Translations under genes and position numbers: made by a program
Virus record (IMG/VR): IMGVR_UViG_3300030380_004319
Coordinates: 1 to 33,753 of that record
From: a virus
Strand: one strand, 5' to 3'
DNA length: 33,753 nucleotides
Part shown: in pieces, positions 20,928-30,187 of the stretch
Layout: each line of letters opens with the position of its first letter
Position numbering within the stretch: position 1 is the first letter of the stretch
The notes under the pieces: generated by a model
Database searches by the model: none
Told to the model about the DNA's origin: nothing
Seen by the model: only the letters and a program-made list of their open reading frames with translations

Positions 20928-21271
20928 TGTCAAAGAAAATTTGGATTGATGACAAAAATAGCGACTCAGTTATCAAAACAAAAATGCACATTGACGAGTC
21001 GGAAAATAAATATCATTTTGAAGATGTGCAAGACGTTCAACCAATATTAGAACGTAATAAATTTGAAGCAAAAAACGATTTATATAAAGTTCGTGGAATG
21101 CAAGATGCAAAAATGTATAAAGTAGCATCTATTCCATTAATCGTTGTTCAGCAACTTGCTCAAAAAGGCATCATGTCAAACGCTGGAAGAATAATAGACA
21201 AAGATCGTTTTAAAAAATGGTTAAACGATCCAGAAAACAAACATTTTAGAGTGTATCAAGGAAATGTATAA
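20927..21271 (+). CDS. Head-associated protein, unknown
   Basis: 114 residues: KKIWIDDKNSDSVIKTKM, DLYKVRGMQDAKMYKVASIP, then RIIDKDRFKKWLNDPENKHF. Alpha/beta, no membrane segment. Located between capsid and adaptor, where head-completion or decoration proteins are common. No family recognised. Confidence 0.68.
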   Translation: MSKKIWIDDKNSDSVIKTKMHIDESENKYHFEDVQDVQPILERNKFEAKNDLYKVRGMQDAKMYKVASIPLIVVQQLAQKGIMSNAGRIIDKDRFKKWLNDPENKHFRVYQGNV

Positions 21272-21900
21272 TGGCTTTAGACACATACGCAAATTTAAAA
21301 ACAGAAATAGCAAATTATCTAAACAGAAGTGATTTAACTGAACATTTAGATACTTTTATTGATTTAGCAGAAGCTAGACATTCCAGAGATTTGCGAGTGC
21401 GTGAAATGGAAACAATAGACACGTCAATAACAACTGTTGCTGGAACACAAAGTTATAATTTACCAACTGGTTATTTGGAAATGCGTTATGTGTTATTTCA
21501 ATCTAGTCCATTTACTCAATTAAATTATACTGCGCCTGCAGATTTTTTTAGAGTACATAATGTTGGAGCAGGAACTGGGGCCCCATCTAATTATACAATA
21601 GTTGGAGATAAATTATTTTTAGGAAAAACTCCTGATAGTGCAACAACATTAGAATTAGGTTTCTTTAAAAAACCAACTGCATTATCAGATAGCAATACCA
21701 CAAATAGTATTTTAACAAATTTACCTGATTTGTATTTGTATGCAAGTTTGGCAGAAACGGCACCATTTTTAGTGCAAGATGAACGTTTACCTATATGGGC
21801 TCAACTTTATCAAGAGGGAACTAAAACAGCAAACAACACAGCACAAAGAGGAAGAACTTCTGCTACGCCTTTACAAATGTCTGCACTTAGAGTTGTATAA
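21271..21900 (+). CDS. Head-tail adaptor (P22 gp4 / SU10-adaptor type)
   Basis: 209 residues. Begins MALDTYANLKTEIANYLNRS with FIDLAEARHSRDLRVREMET, then QSYNLPTGYLEMRYVLFQ and PDLYLYASLAETAPFLVQDE. This helix-beta-helix arrangement is that of gp4-like adaptors that extend the portal ring. P22 gp4 also has a wall-cutting activity; nothing here demonstrates that. Followed by the gp10-like gene, as in P22. Confidence 0.82.
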   Translation: MALDTYANLKTEIANYLNRSDLTEHLDTFIDLAEARHSRDLRVREMETIDTSITTVAGTQSYNLPTGYLEMRYVLFQSSPFTQLNYTAPADFFRVHNVGAGTGAPSNYTIVGDKLFLGKTPDSATTLELGFFKKPTALSDSNTTNSILTNLPDLYLYASLAETAPFLVQDERLPIWAQLYQEGTKTANNTAQRGRTSATPLQMSALRVV

Positions 21901-23393
21901 TGCCACAAGTAGAATTTGGACAGCTACAAGCTGATCTTCCGTCATATCAAAATTCTGGCGCAATTAAAGTTGATGGTGTAATTCCGCTAGCAAAAGGATA
22001 TAAATCTTTTCCAAGATTTGTTCCATTAAGTGGCACTGGATTAAACACAACGCCAGTTGGATTATTTACAAGTTTTAGTGCTGGTGGATCAACAAACTAT
22101 GCTGGAGATACAACTAAATTGTATCAAATGGATAGTAGTCTTGTTTTTCAAGATAAATCAAAGTCTGGTGGATATAATAATTCTACTACTGAGGGATCAA
22201 GAGACTTTTGGCAGTTTACACAATTTGGAGCTAATATAATTGCAACAAATGGAGCTGATAATATACAAAAATTTGAAGAGGGCGTTGATAGTGCATTTTC
22301 TGATTTAGTAAGTATTAAAGCAAAATTTTTAGCTGTAATAAGAGATTTTGTTGTTGCTGGATTTACAACTGAGTCTGGAACAGTTTACAATCAACGTGTT
22401 AAGTGGTCTGGTTTAAATGATAGTTCTACATGGACACCAAGTCAAACAACACAATCTGGTTTTCAAGATATTGTTGGAACTCATGGATCAGTTCAAGCAG
22501 TTGTTGGTGGAGAAAGTTTTGGAATTGTTTTTATGGAAAGAGCAATTTACAGAATGGACTATGTTGGAAGTCCTTTAATATTTCAGTTTAATAAAGTAGC
22601 TGACAATATAGGAGCTTTTGCTCCAAAAAGTGTTGCATCTTTTGGTAATAGTATTTTTTTCTTAGCACAAGATGGTTTTTATAAATTAGAGGGTGGCCAA
22701 AAATTAACGCCTATTGGCAAAGGTCGTGTTGATGAATTTTTTTTAAATGATGTTACTTCTAATTTTGAAGGAATATGCTCAGCTATTGATCCAAACAACT
22801 CAATGGTTGTGTGGTCATATAGAGGAGATGGCGCAACTGGAACAAGTACAATTAATAATAAATTAATTTGTTATAATTTTAACGTTGATAAATGGTCAAC
22901 TTGTAGTGATCAAGATGTTCAATTTATGAATAGTGCATCACAAGAAGCATTTACAACATTAGAAAGTTTAGATGTATTAGGAACATTAGACGGACTTCCT
23001 AAAAGTCTTGACAGTTTTTTTTATGATGAAGGAATTATTGGATTAGGTGCTTTTGACTCCAATAAAAAATTTGGAAAGTTTTTAGGAGCTAGTTTAGATG
23101 CAGAAGTTGATTCTACTGAATTTGAAGGAGCTAGTGAAAGAAGATCAACATTAATAAACGCAAGACCAATTGTTGATGCAAACGGAAACGACACTACAAT
23201 AACAGTAACACCAATTACTAGGTCATCACAAGCTGACGCTTTATCTGTTGGAGCAGAAACAACAACAAGAACAAGTGGAGATTGTCCTTTAAGATCAACG
23301 TCAAGATACCATAGATTAAGAATTAAGGTATCTGGAAATTTTAATACAATGTCTGGAGTTGATGTTGAGTCTAGACCAGAAGGAAAAAGATAA
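21900..23393 (+). CDS. Tail hub / DNA stabilisation protein (P22 gp10-like)
   Basis: 497 residues, beta-rich, with FGQLQADLPSYQNSGAIKVD, VIPLAKGYKSFPRFVPL near the N-terminus and repeated aromatic blades (DFWQFTQFGANIIATNGADN; GIVFMERAIYRMDYVG; NSIFFLAQDGFYKLEGG). The pattern is that of P22 gp10-type hub proteins with a propeller-like fold. It closes the tail tube and anchors tail fibres. The middle-to-end part (DALSVGAETTTRTSG, RYHRLRIKVSG) matches the usual C-terminal domain. Confidence 0.8.
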   Translation: MPQVEFGQLQADLPSYQNSGAIKVDGVIPLAKGYKSFPRFVPLSGTGLNTTPVGLFTSFSAGGSTNYAGDTTKLYQMDSSLVFQDKSKSGGYNNSTTEGSRDFWQFTQFGANIIATNGADNIQKFEEGVDSAFSDLVSIKAKFLAVIRDFVVAGFTTESGTVYNQRVKWSGLNDSSTWTPSQTTQSGFQDIVGTHGSVQAVVGGESFGIVFMERAIYRMDYVGSPLIFQFNKVADNIGAFAPKSVASFGNSIFFLAQDGFYKLEGGQKLTPIGKGRVDEFFLNDVTSNFEGICSAIDPNNSMVVWSYRGDGATGTSTINNKLICYNFNVDKWSTCSDQDVQFMNSASQEAFTTLESLDVLGTLDGLPKSLDSFFYDEGIIGLGAFDSNKKFGKFLGASLDAEVDSTEFEGASERRSTLINARPIVDANGNDTTITVTPITRSSQADALSVGAETTTRTSGDCPLRSTSRYHRLRIKVSGNFNTMSGVDVESRPEGKR

Positions 23394-23557
23394 TGAAAAA
23401 AGAACTAACTAAAAGACAAAAAGATGCCATGGCAAGACATAAAAAATCACATGGTCATACTGCTAAACATATGAAAATGATGAAAGATTTAATATTAAAA
23501 AAAGGAAAAACATTTACAGAAGCACATAATATTACAATGAAAAAAATAGGTAAGTAA
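23393..23557 (+). CDS. 54-residue His/Lys-rich small phage protein
   Basis: Below usual ORF cut-offs. ATG 23393 and TAA 23557 overlap both neighbours (TAATG twice). Sequence pattern KRQKDAMARHKKSHGHTAKH, then MKMMKDLILKKGKTFTEAHN. I recognise this pattern from marine phage tail clusters. Two predicted helices with His clusters. Function unknown; metal or nucleic-acid binding is possible. Confidence 0.72.
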   Translation: MKKELTKRQKDAMARHKKSHGHTAKHMKMMKDLILKKGKTFTEAHNITMKKIGK

Positions 23558-23883
23558 TGCCTAATCAATTTCTAAATGTTCCTTTATCTATGCCAGATCA
23601 AGGACAACATATTAGATTAATATCAAATGTTTTAAACAATACTATAGACGGAAAGTTAAACTCTACTGGAGATGTAACTTTAAGAGCAAATCAAACAACA
23701 ACTACTCTTACTGACGAAAGAATAGGTGGAGACTCAATAATATTGTTTATGCCAATTACGGCAAATGGAAATACTGCAAAAACTAATTTGTTTGTTTCTG
23801 CAAGATCAAAAGGAACAGCAACATTAACTCACGCATCATCTAGCAACACAGATCAAAATTTTGGTTACGTTGTTATTGGATGA
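23557..23883 (+). CDS. Small beta-rich tail-cluster protein
   Basis: 108 residues, Thr/Asn/Ser-rich beta protein: LRANQTTTTLTDERIGGDSI, LFMPITANGNTAKTN, then FVSARSKGTATLTHASS. Comparable small proteins sit beside the tail hub in marine podophages. Probably structural. It overlaps the next gene by 4 nt (ATGA). Confidence 0.7.
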   Translation: MPNQFLNVPLSMPDQGQHIRLISNVLNNTIDGKLNSTGDVTLRANQTTTTLTDERIGGDSIILFMPITANGNTAKTNLFVSARSKGTATLTHASSSNTDQNFGYVVIG

Positions 23884-24272
23884 TTACACAAGTTCCTAAA
23901 GAAGATGTTATATATATATGGGATCAAATAGAAAGTTATATAACAAAAGCTTTAGATGATAGTTATATTTCTAGAGATGTTTTAGACGGAATTATAACTA
24001 ACAAATTTCAATTATTTATTAGTTGGAATAACAAAGAAGTGGAAAGTGCAATTGTAACAGAAGTTGCAGACTATCCAAGAAAACGTGTTCTAAGATATGT
24101 TCTCGCTGGAGGAAAAAACTTAGAAAATTGGTTAATACCAATACAAAAAAAAATAGAAGAATTCGCAATTAAAAATCATTGTCAAGCTGTAGAAGTAGCT
24201 GGGCGAAAAGGTTGGTTGCGTAAATTAAAAGGATTTAAACAAAAAATATATTTAATGAGTAAAGAACTATGA
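23880..24272 (+). CDS. T7 gp13-like internal protein / GNAT fold
   Basis: 130 residues: VPKEDVIYIWDQIESYITKA, GIITNKFQLFISWNNKEVES, VLRYVLAGGKNLENWLIPI, CQAVEVAGRKGWLRKLKGF. The beta-helix order resembles a compact GNAT fold, as in T7 internal protein gp13 and its marine relatives, but the acyl-CoA loop is poor, so enzymatic activity is doubtful. First gene of the internal/ejection protein set. Confidence 0.7.
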   Translation: MITQVPKEDVIYIWDQIESYITKALDDSYISRDVLDGIITNKFQLFISWNNKEVESAIVTEVADYPRKRVLRYVLAGGKNLENWLIPIQKKIEEFAIKNHCQAVEVAGRKGWLRKLKGFKQKIYLMSKEL

Positions 24273-25084
24273 GCAAAGGATCAAACCCAACTAATGTAAC
24301 AACCACAACGAGTGCTGAGCCAAGTGAGTTTGTTAGACCATATGTAACAGAAGCTTTTGACCAAGCACAAAACTTGTTTCAATCAGCTTCACCTAATTTT
24401 TTTCCAAATCAGACGTACACAGATTTTGCGCCTGAAACAACTGCGGCATTAAATTTAACAACACAAAGAGCATTAAACAATCCTTTACTTTCTTCTAGTC
24501 AAACAGAAATAAATAAAATTTTATCAGGAGATTATTTATCCCCAACAAGCAATCCTTTTTCACAAGCATTATATAATCAAATTGCTGGAGATGTAACTTC
24601 CGGAGTGCAATCACAGTTTAGTAAAGCTGGAAGACTAGGTAGTGCTGCCAATCAAGCCGTATTAGCCGAAGAATTAGGAAAAGTTGCAAATCAAGTTTAT
24701 GGCGATCAATATAATCGTGAACGTGAAAACATGATGGCAGCTACACAATTAGCGCCACAATTAGCACAAGCAGATTATTCAGATATACAAGCTTTAGCTG
24801 GTGTTGGACAAACTAGAGAAGCGATGGATATGGCAAAAATACAAGACGCTATGGCTCGTTTTGATTTTGAACAACAAAAACCATATTACAAATTAAGAGA
24901 ATATCTTGGATCAATTGGAGCAAACGTTCCAACAACTACTGCAACAACAAGACCAGTATTTAGAAATCAAGGTGCTGGATTACTTGGTGGTGCTTTACAA
25001 GGCGCACAATTGGCTGGACAAATACCAGGACTTGGAGCTGGAATGGGTGCAATCGGTGGTGGATTATTAGGAGGGTTTTTCTAA
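24269..25084 (+). CDS. Internal virion / DNA ejection protein (small)
   Basis: 271 residues. Contains PSEFVRPYVTEAFDQAQNLF, NFFPNQTYTDFAPETTAALN, SQFSKAGRLGSAANQAVLAE and a Gly/Ala-rich end (GAGLLGGALQGAQLAGQIPG) with small-residue spacing suited to membrane insertion. This matches the smallest ejection protein of marine podophages, analogous to T7 gp14 or P22 gp7. It would leave the virion with the DNA and help form the envelope channel. Confidence 0.68.
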   Translation: MSKGSNPTNVTTTTSAEPSEFVRPYVTEAFDQAQNLFQSASPNFFPNQTYTDFAPETTAALNLTTQRALNNPLLSSSQTEINKILSGDYLSPTSNPFSQALYNQIAGDVTSGVQSQFSKAGRLGSAANQAVLAEELGKVANQVYGDQYNRERENMMAATQLAPQLAQADYSDIQALAGVGQTREAMDMAKIQDAMARFDFEQQKPYYKLREYLGSIGANVPTTTATTRPVFRNQGAGLLGGALQGAQLAGQIPGLGAGMGAIGGGLLGGFF

Positions 25085-26457
25085 TGGTAGTTTCTTTTCG
25101 TAATCCAAATAATTTATACAATCCTAATAACCCAAATAGAGGAGAAGAATTTACTGGAACTAATTTTTTAGGTAATCCAAATTTTCCTCAATATAGTGCA
25201 TTACAGGCAGGACAAAATTTCTATTCTAACTTACCAAATTATAGAGGTAACGCATATGGAGTAAACAATCCAGTATTGCCTAATACATCAAAAGGTTCTT
25301 CTTCACTTGGTCAACAAATGAATATGAATAATGAAATGGGTATGGCAAATAGACAAGCTACATCAACTAATACGCCACCTAATTTTAGAAATAATTTATT
25401 AAATTATGCTCTTAGCCCATCTGGAAAAGGAATGGCACAAGGATTATTAGAAGCTAGTGGATATTCAAATACTCCAGTTTCTATGGGTCAAGCATTAGCT
25501 TTAGGAATGAAAAGATCAAATGAAGCTCAACAATACGCTGACGCACAAAAACTAAAAGAGCAACAATTTCAATTTCAAAAAGATCAAGCAAAAATAAACG
25601 AAAGATTAGTTGAGAGTCAAATATTTAAAAATATGAATCCTCAACAAGCATTAAGCAATACAGCAAAACAAATGAAAGATGCTTTTCCGAATTTAATACC
25701 AGGTACTCCTGAATATCAAAATAAATTTATGGAGTTACTAAAAAACAACGCATCAAATGTAACCATTACTAACGAAGCTCAAGGAAAAGGAGCTGAAACA
25801 ATGGCTGAATTAGATGCAAGAGACGTTTCTGATACTAGAAAACTTGTCAATAATAATTTTGAATTAATTTCACGATTAGGAATAATGGAAAGCTTAGTTG
25901 ATGATCCTGATTTTACAACAGGCCCTTTAACTGCATCTACTTTACCAATTAGAAAATTTTTAGCTGAACAAGGTTTTCTTACAGATGATGCTAAAGAAAA
26001 AGTATCTAAACAACAATTGTTTGAAGCTTATGCTAACTATTTAGTTCCACGTATGCGTGTTGTTGGCTCAGGTTCAACTTCTGATTTTGAAGCTCAATTA
26101 TTTGCTAGTGCAACTGCAGGATTAGGAAAAGACGAACAATCAAACAGAATTCTCGTAAAAAGTTTTAAATTAATGCAAGATCATATGAAGTTTGCCGCAC
26201 AAGAAAAAGAGGATTATTTTTATCGTAAATTACCAAATGGAAGCATAGCTTATAACTTGCAAGGTTTTAATCAACACATGGAACAAAAGTTAAAAGAAAA
26301 ACCAATATTTAAAAAATACGAAAGCGATCAAGCTTTTGATGATGCAATAAATAATGGATCGTTAAAAAAGAATGAGCTGTATTATGACATGGTTAGCAAT
26401 CAATTTAGAATTGTTGATGATGCTATGATCAAAGATGCACAACAAAATAAAGGATAA
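25084..26457 (+). CDS. Internal virion / ejection protein (middle)
   Basis: 457 residues. Asn/Pro/Gly-rich start (FRNPNNLYNPNNPNRGEEF), ALSPSGKGMAQGLLEASGYS, a helical Gln/Lys segment (QQFQFQKDQAKINERLVESQ), and an ordered C-terminal part with YANYLVPRMRVVGSGSTSDF then EAQLFASATAGLGK. I recognise the YLVPRMR-GSGSTSD-E stretch from phage internal proteins of unknown mechanism. Position between the two other candidate ejection proteins supports that role. Confidence 0.65.
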   Translation: MVVSFRNPNNLYNPNNPNRGEEFTGTNFLGNPNFPQYSALQAGQNFYSNLPNYRGNAYGVNNPVLPNTSKGSSSLGQQMNMNNEMGMANRQATSTNTPPNFRNNLLNYALSPSGKGMAQGLLEASGYSNTPVSMGQALALGMKRSNEAQQYADAQKLKEQQFQFQKDQAKINERLVESQIFKNMNPQQALSNTAKQMKDAFPNLIPGTPEYQNKFMELLKNNASNVTITNEAQGKGAETMAELDARDVSDTRKLVNNNFELISRLGIMESLVDDPDFTTGPLTASTLPIRKFLAEQGFLTDDAKEKVSKQQLFEAYANYLVPRMRVVGSGSTSDFEAQLFASATAGLGKDEQSNRILVKSFKLMQDHMKFAAQEKEDYFYRKLPNGSIAYNLQGFNQHMEQKLKEKPIFKKYESDQAFDDAINNGSLKKNELYYDMVSNQFRIVDDAMIKDAQQNKG

Positions 26458-26462
26458 TTACT

Positions 26463-28019
26463 ATGGGAATGGCTGCAAGTGATACTAAACAAGAAGAAAA
26501 AAGAGGTTATTTTGATATAGTGCGTGATGGCGCAAGAGCATTAGCACAAGGTATAACTTTTGGAACTGCTGACGAATTAGAAGCTTTTGTTAGATCATAC
26601 ATAGATAGTGATAAATCATATTCTGAGTTACGAGACGAAATAAGAACAGATATAAATCAATTTAGACAAAATAGCCCATATGCTGCCTATGGATTAGAAA
26701 TTTTAGGATCACTTCCAAGTGGAGTTGCTGGAGTTGGAAAAACATTGGCTGGAACGGCTGTTAGATCAGCAATTATGGGTGGGGCCTATGGAGCTGGAGC
26801 ATCAGAAGGAGACATTGTAGATAGAGCAAAAGGAGCCGCTATTGGAGGAGCAATATCAGGAGCGGCAGGACCATTAGTGCAAAAAATTATGCCAAATGTA
26901 AGTGCTGGCGCTAAAAAATTAATGGATAAAGGTGTTAATCTTACACCAGGTCAAGCAACTAAAGGAACTCTTGTTGGAAGTACAGTTAACGCATTAGAAC
27001 AAGGATCAACAAGTTTACCATTAGTTGGAACTATGGTTAAAGGAGCTTTAAATAAATCAACTGAAAGTTTCAATCGTGCTGCCATAAATGATGCTCTTAA
27101 ATCTATTAATAAAGTTGTTCCAAAAAATTTAACAGGAAGAAAAGCAATTGAGTGGGCAAAAAACGAAATATCTAATTCATATCAAGATGTTATTGGCAAG
27201 ATGCAATTAAATAATGCTGACGAATTAGTTGATATTGTGTCTACTGTATCTACAAACTTAAAAGGTAATATAGATAGTAAATTATATAATAATTTTAATA
27301 ATAAAATTAGTGAAATAATAATTGCTAGAGTTAAAGATGGAAAACTATCTGGTCAAGCATTACAAAACGTACAAATTGACGTAAAAAAATTAATTAATCA
27401 ATATATTAAAAATGGTGGAACTGCTGAAAGAGAAATGGCAGATGCTTTAACTACTATTTTAAGTGGAAAAACTGACGATGCAGGATTAAAAATTGTTAAT
27501 GGTTTAGATGATCTATTAATAAGAGATAACGCCCCTGAATTAGTAACGCAATTTAAAAATACAAACAAAGCATTTTCATTGTTTAACCCAATACAAGATG
27601 CCTCAGTTGCTTCTGTAACTTCTGGAGGAACTTTTACGCCTAGCTCGTTATTATCTTCTCTAAAAAAATCAGATATTACAAGTAATAAAGGTCAATTTGC
27701 AACAGGAAGTGCAAAAGATAATTTACAAGATTTAGCAGAAACAGGATCAGAAATTGTTGGAATAAATTTACCAAATTCTGGAACTGCTGATAGATTAGCT
27801 ACAAAAGATATTTTAACTGCTGGAGCCGGTTTAGTTGCCGGAAATGCAGGAGTTATTGATCCAGGAATTTTGTTAGGATCAGGTTTAATCGCTGGAATGT
27901 ATTCTAAACCAGTACAAAACATTACAACAGGAGCTTTAATAGGAGCTGGAGGTTTTGCCCAAGATGCCGTGGCTCCAATTGCAGGAAATATTGCCGCTGG
28001 CATGGGAGGAAATAATTAA
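26463..28019 (+). CDS. Internal virion / ejection protein (large, Gly-zipper)
   Basis: 518 residues. Starts with GYFDIVRDGARALAQGITFG and TADELEAFVRS, a widely shared phage motif, then glycine-zipper segments (GVAGVGKTLAGTAVRSAIMG; GAYGAGASEGDIVDRAKGAA; IGGAISGAAGP) that look membrane-active, a long helical middle (about 170-370), and another Gly/Ala-rich hydrophobic end. No lytic transglycosylase motif seen. Probably the large pore or sheath component of the ejection complex. RBS AAAGGA, with ATG 26463 or 26469 as start. Confidence 0.68.
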   Translation: MGMAASDTKQEEKRGYFDIVRDGARALAQGITFGTADELEAFVRSYIDSDKSYSELRDEIRTDINQFRQNSPYAAYGLEILGSLPSGVAGVGKTLAGTAVRSAIMGGAYGAGASEGDIVDRAKGAAIGGAISGAAGPLVQKIMPNVSAGAKKLMDKGVNLTPGQATKGTLVGSTVNALEQGSTSLPLVGTMVKGALNKSTESFNRAAINDALKSINKVVPKNLTGRKAIEWAKNEISNSYQDVIGKMQLNNADELVDIVSTVSTNLKGNIDSKLYNNFNNKISEIIIARVKDGKLSGQALQNVQIDVKKLINQYIKNGGTAEREMADALTTILSGKTDDAGLKIVNGLDDLLIRDNAPELVTQFKNTNKAFSLFNPIQDASVASVTSGGTFTPSSLLSSLKKSDITSNKGQFATGSAKDNLQDLAETGSEIVGINLPNSGTADRLATKDILTAGAGLVAGNAGVIDPGILLGSGLIAGMYSKPVQNITTGALIGAGGFAQDAVAPIAGNIAAGMGGNN

Positions 28020-29818
28020 TGACAGTATCAAATTACAGCACAACATCAGCAAATAATACATCAATAAATAGTATAAGTATTGCTGAGGGAATGCCACCCT
28101 CAAACGTTAATAACGCTATTAGAAATGAACTTGCAGATTTAAGAACATATTTAAATGATAAAGAGTGGTTTATAGTTGGTGATCGTGATGGAAGTTGTAC
28201 GTTTACTAGAGCAAGTGCAACGTCTGTTACAGTAGCATCAACAAATGTTACAAGTGATTATCATGCTAATAGACGTGTTAAAATTGTGGGTAGCAATACA
28301 GGCACAATATTTGGAATAGTAGCTTCCTCATCTTTTTCAACTAACACGACAATTAATTTTACTTTTGATAGTGGATCAATAAGTGGATCCGATACAAATG
28401 TTGATGTCTTTGTTGGATCGCCATTTACTAATCCTGCTATACCAGTTGTTAATGATAACAGTTTAGGAACAAGTCAAATTTTACCTCCATCGCAAAATTC
28501 GGTAAAACAATACGTTGATACGCAAATTACTGGACAGGACCTAGATGTTTCTGATGGCTCAACTGCTATTGCGATTGATCTTGATAGTGAAACTTTAGGT
28601 TTACTTGGTGGCACAGGTATTGACTCAACTGCTTCTGGAAATAATGTTACTTTAGCAATTGATAGCACAGTTGCTACACTTACTGGTAGTCAAACATTAA
28701 CTAATAAAACTATTAACGCATCTAATAATACACTTTCTAATATTCCTAATAGTGCTTTATCTAATAATTCAGTTAATTATGGTGGCGTATCTTTATCTTT
28801 AGGAGGATCAGATACTACTCCAGCATTTAATTTATCCGATGCAACGAACTATCCAACATCATCATTAACAGGAACAATATCAAATTCTCAATTAGCAACA
28901 GGAATTGATGCAACTAAAATTGCAGACGGAAGTGTAACAAATTCTGAATTTCAATTTATAAATACTTTATCTTCAAATGCACAAACACAGATTGACACAA
29001 AACTTACTGCATCAGATAATTTAAGCGATGTAGCAAACGCAGGTACTTCAAGAACAAATTTAGGTCTTGGAACAATATCAACACAAGCATCTAGCAACGT
29101 AGCTATAACGGGTGGATCAATAACAGGTCTTGGATCGCCTTCAAATGGCTCCGATGCCACAACAAAAACGTATGTTGATAATTTAGTTACAGGATTAAAA
29201 ACCAGAACCATTGTTAGAGTAGCTACAACTGGTAATGTAACAATCTCTAGTGCTTTACAATCTGGTCAAACTATAGATGGAATTTCTTTAAGTAATGGCG
29301 ATAAAGTATTAGTTAAGTCAAATACAAATCAAACACAAAATGGGGTTTATATAGTAGCTGGTTCTCCGGCTCGTGATCCAGAATTTGATACAGTTAATGA
29401 ATTAGCTGGTCAAATGATTATTGTAAAAGAGGGATCAATAAACGCTGACTCATTCTTTTTATGTACCACAGATAGTGGAACAATTGGCTCAGCAAATATA
29501 ACCTTTACACAGGTAACTCCAAGCTCGGGAGGAACCGTAACACAAGTTGGTATTGCACAAGCAGGATCAGAATTTACAATATCAGGATCACCAATAACAA
29601 CTTCTGGCAATATTACTTTAGGTATAGGTACTATTGCTAACACAAAAATTTCTGGTCTAGGCACAGCATCAACAAAAGCTGTAGGTACTTCTGCAAATAA
29701 TGTTGTTCAACTAGACGGATCAGCAAGACTTCCTAGTGTAGATGGAAGTCAATTAACAAACTTGCCAACAACAGGGGCTAGTACAGGATTTGCTTTGGCG
29801 ATGGCTGTTGCTCTTTGA
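28019..29818 (+). CDS. Tail fibre protein
   Basis: 599 residues. N-terminal SIAEGMPPSNVNNAIRNELA is a common virion-attachment segment of marine podophage fibres. It continues with Ser/Thr/Asn-rich beta repeats (TLTGSQTLTNKTINASNNTL; DATTKTYVDNLVTGLK) and a C-terminal KISGLGTASTKAVGTSANNV. The repeat style suggests a trimeric shaft. Likely the fibre bound to the hub and the base for the distal proteins encoded next. Confidence 0.82.
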   Translation: MTVSNYSTTSANNTSINSISIAEGMPPSNVNNAIRNELADLRTYLNDKEWFIVGDRDGSCTFTRASATSVTVASTNVTSDYHANRRVKIVGSNTGTIFGIVASSSFSTNTTINFTFDSGSISGSDTNVDVFVGSPFTNPAIPVVNDNSLGTSQILPPSQNSVKQYVDTQITGQDLDVSDGSTAIAIDLDSETLGLLGGTGIDSTASGNNVTLAIDSTVATLTGSQTLTNKTINASNNTLSNIPNSALSNNSVNYGGVSLSLGGSDTTPAFNLSDATNYPTSSLTGTISNSQLATGIDATKIADGSVTNSEFQFINTLSSNAQTQIDTKLTASDNLSDVANAGTSRTNLGLGTISTQASSNVAITGGSITGLGSPSNGSDATTKTYVDNLVTGLKTRTIVRVATTGNVTISSALQSGQTIDGISLSNGDKVLVKSNTNQTQNGVYIVAGSPARDPEFDTVNELAGQMIIVKEGSINADSFFLCTTDSGTIGSANITFTQVTPSSGGTVTQVGIAQAGSEFTISGSPITTSGNITLGIGTIANTKISGLGTASTKAVGTSANNVVQLDGSARLPSVDGSQLTNLPTTGASTGFALAMAVAL

Positions 29819-29844
29819 TGGAAACAAAAAATAAGGAAAAATAG

Positions 29845-30177
29845 ATGGCACAAAATTTTAGAAACCAATTAACAAGTACAGCTATCGGAACATCATATAC
29901 TGATATTTTAACACAAGTTAATTCTTTTGATACTGTTGTTGGGATTAGATTGGTAAACGTACACAGTTCTGCAATAAATGTAACGGCAGCAATAGAAAAT
30001 TCTGGTAATACAACTGAATTACAAGTTAATACACCAATTCCAAACGGATCAGCACTAGAATTGATACAGGGTGGCGCAAAGATAATTTTAAAATCTGGTG
30101 ATAAAATAAAAGCTAAATCAGATACAGCAAGTTCACTAAAAGCTGTAGTTAGTTTTATTGATGAAATTAGCACATAA
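29845..30177 (+). CDS. Small tail-associated protein
   Basis: 110 residues: MAQNFRNQLTSTAIGTSYTD, VVGIRLVNVHSSAINVTAAI, LIQGGAKIILKSGDKIKAKS. A regular beta sandwich pattern common in small phage fibre-cluster proteins. It has its own RBS (AAGGA). Probably a structural cap or fibre accessory. Confidence 0.7.
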   Translation: MAQNFRNQLTSTAIGTSYTDILTQVNSFDTVVGIRLVNVHSSAINVTAAIENSGNTTELQVNTPIPNGSALELIQGGAKIILKSGDKIKAKSDTASSLKAVVSFIDEIST

Positions 30178-30187
30178 GAGGTAATGA

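Noticed and set aside
28474-29664. Several antisense frames under the first tail-fibre gene
   Set aside because: Mirror frames of repetitive Thr/Ser/Asn codons; no starts coupled to neighbours and no protein-like pattern.
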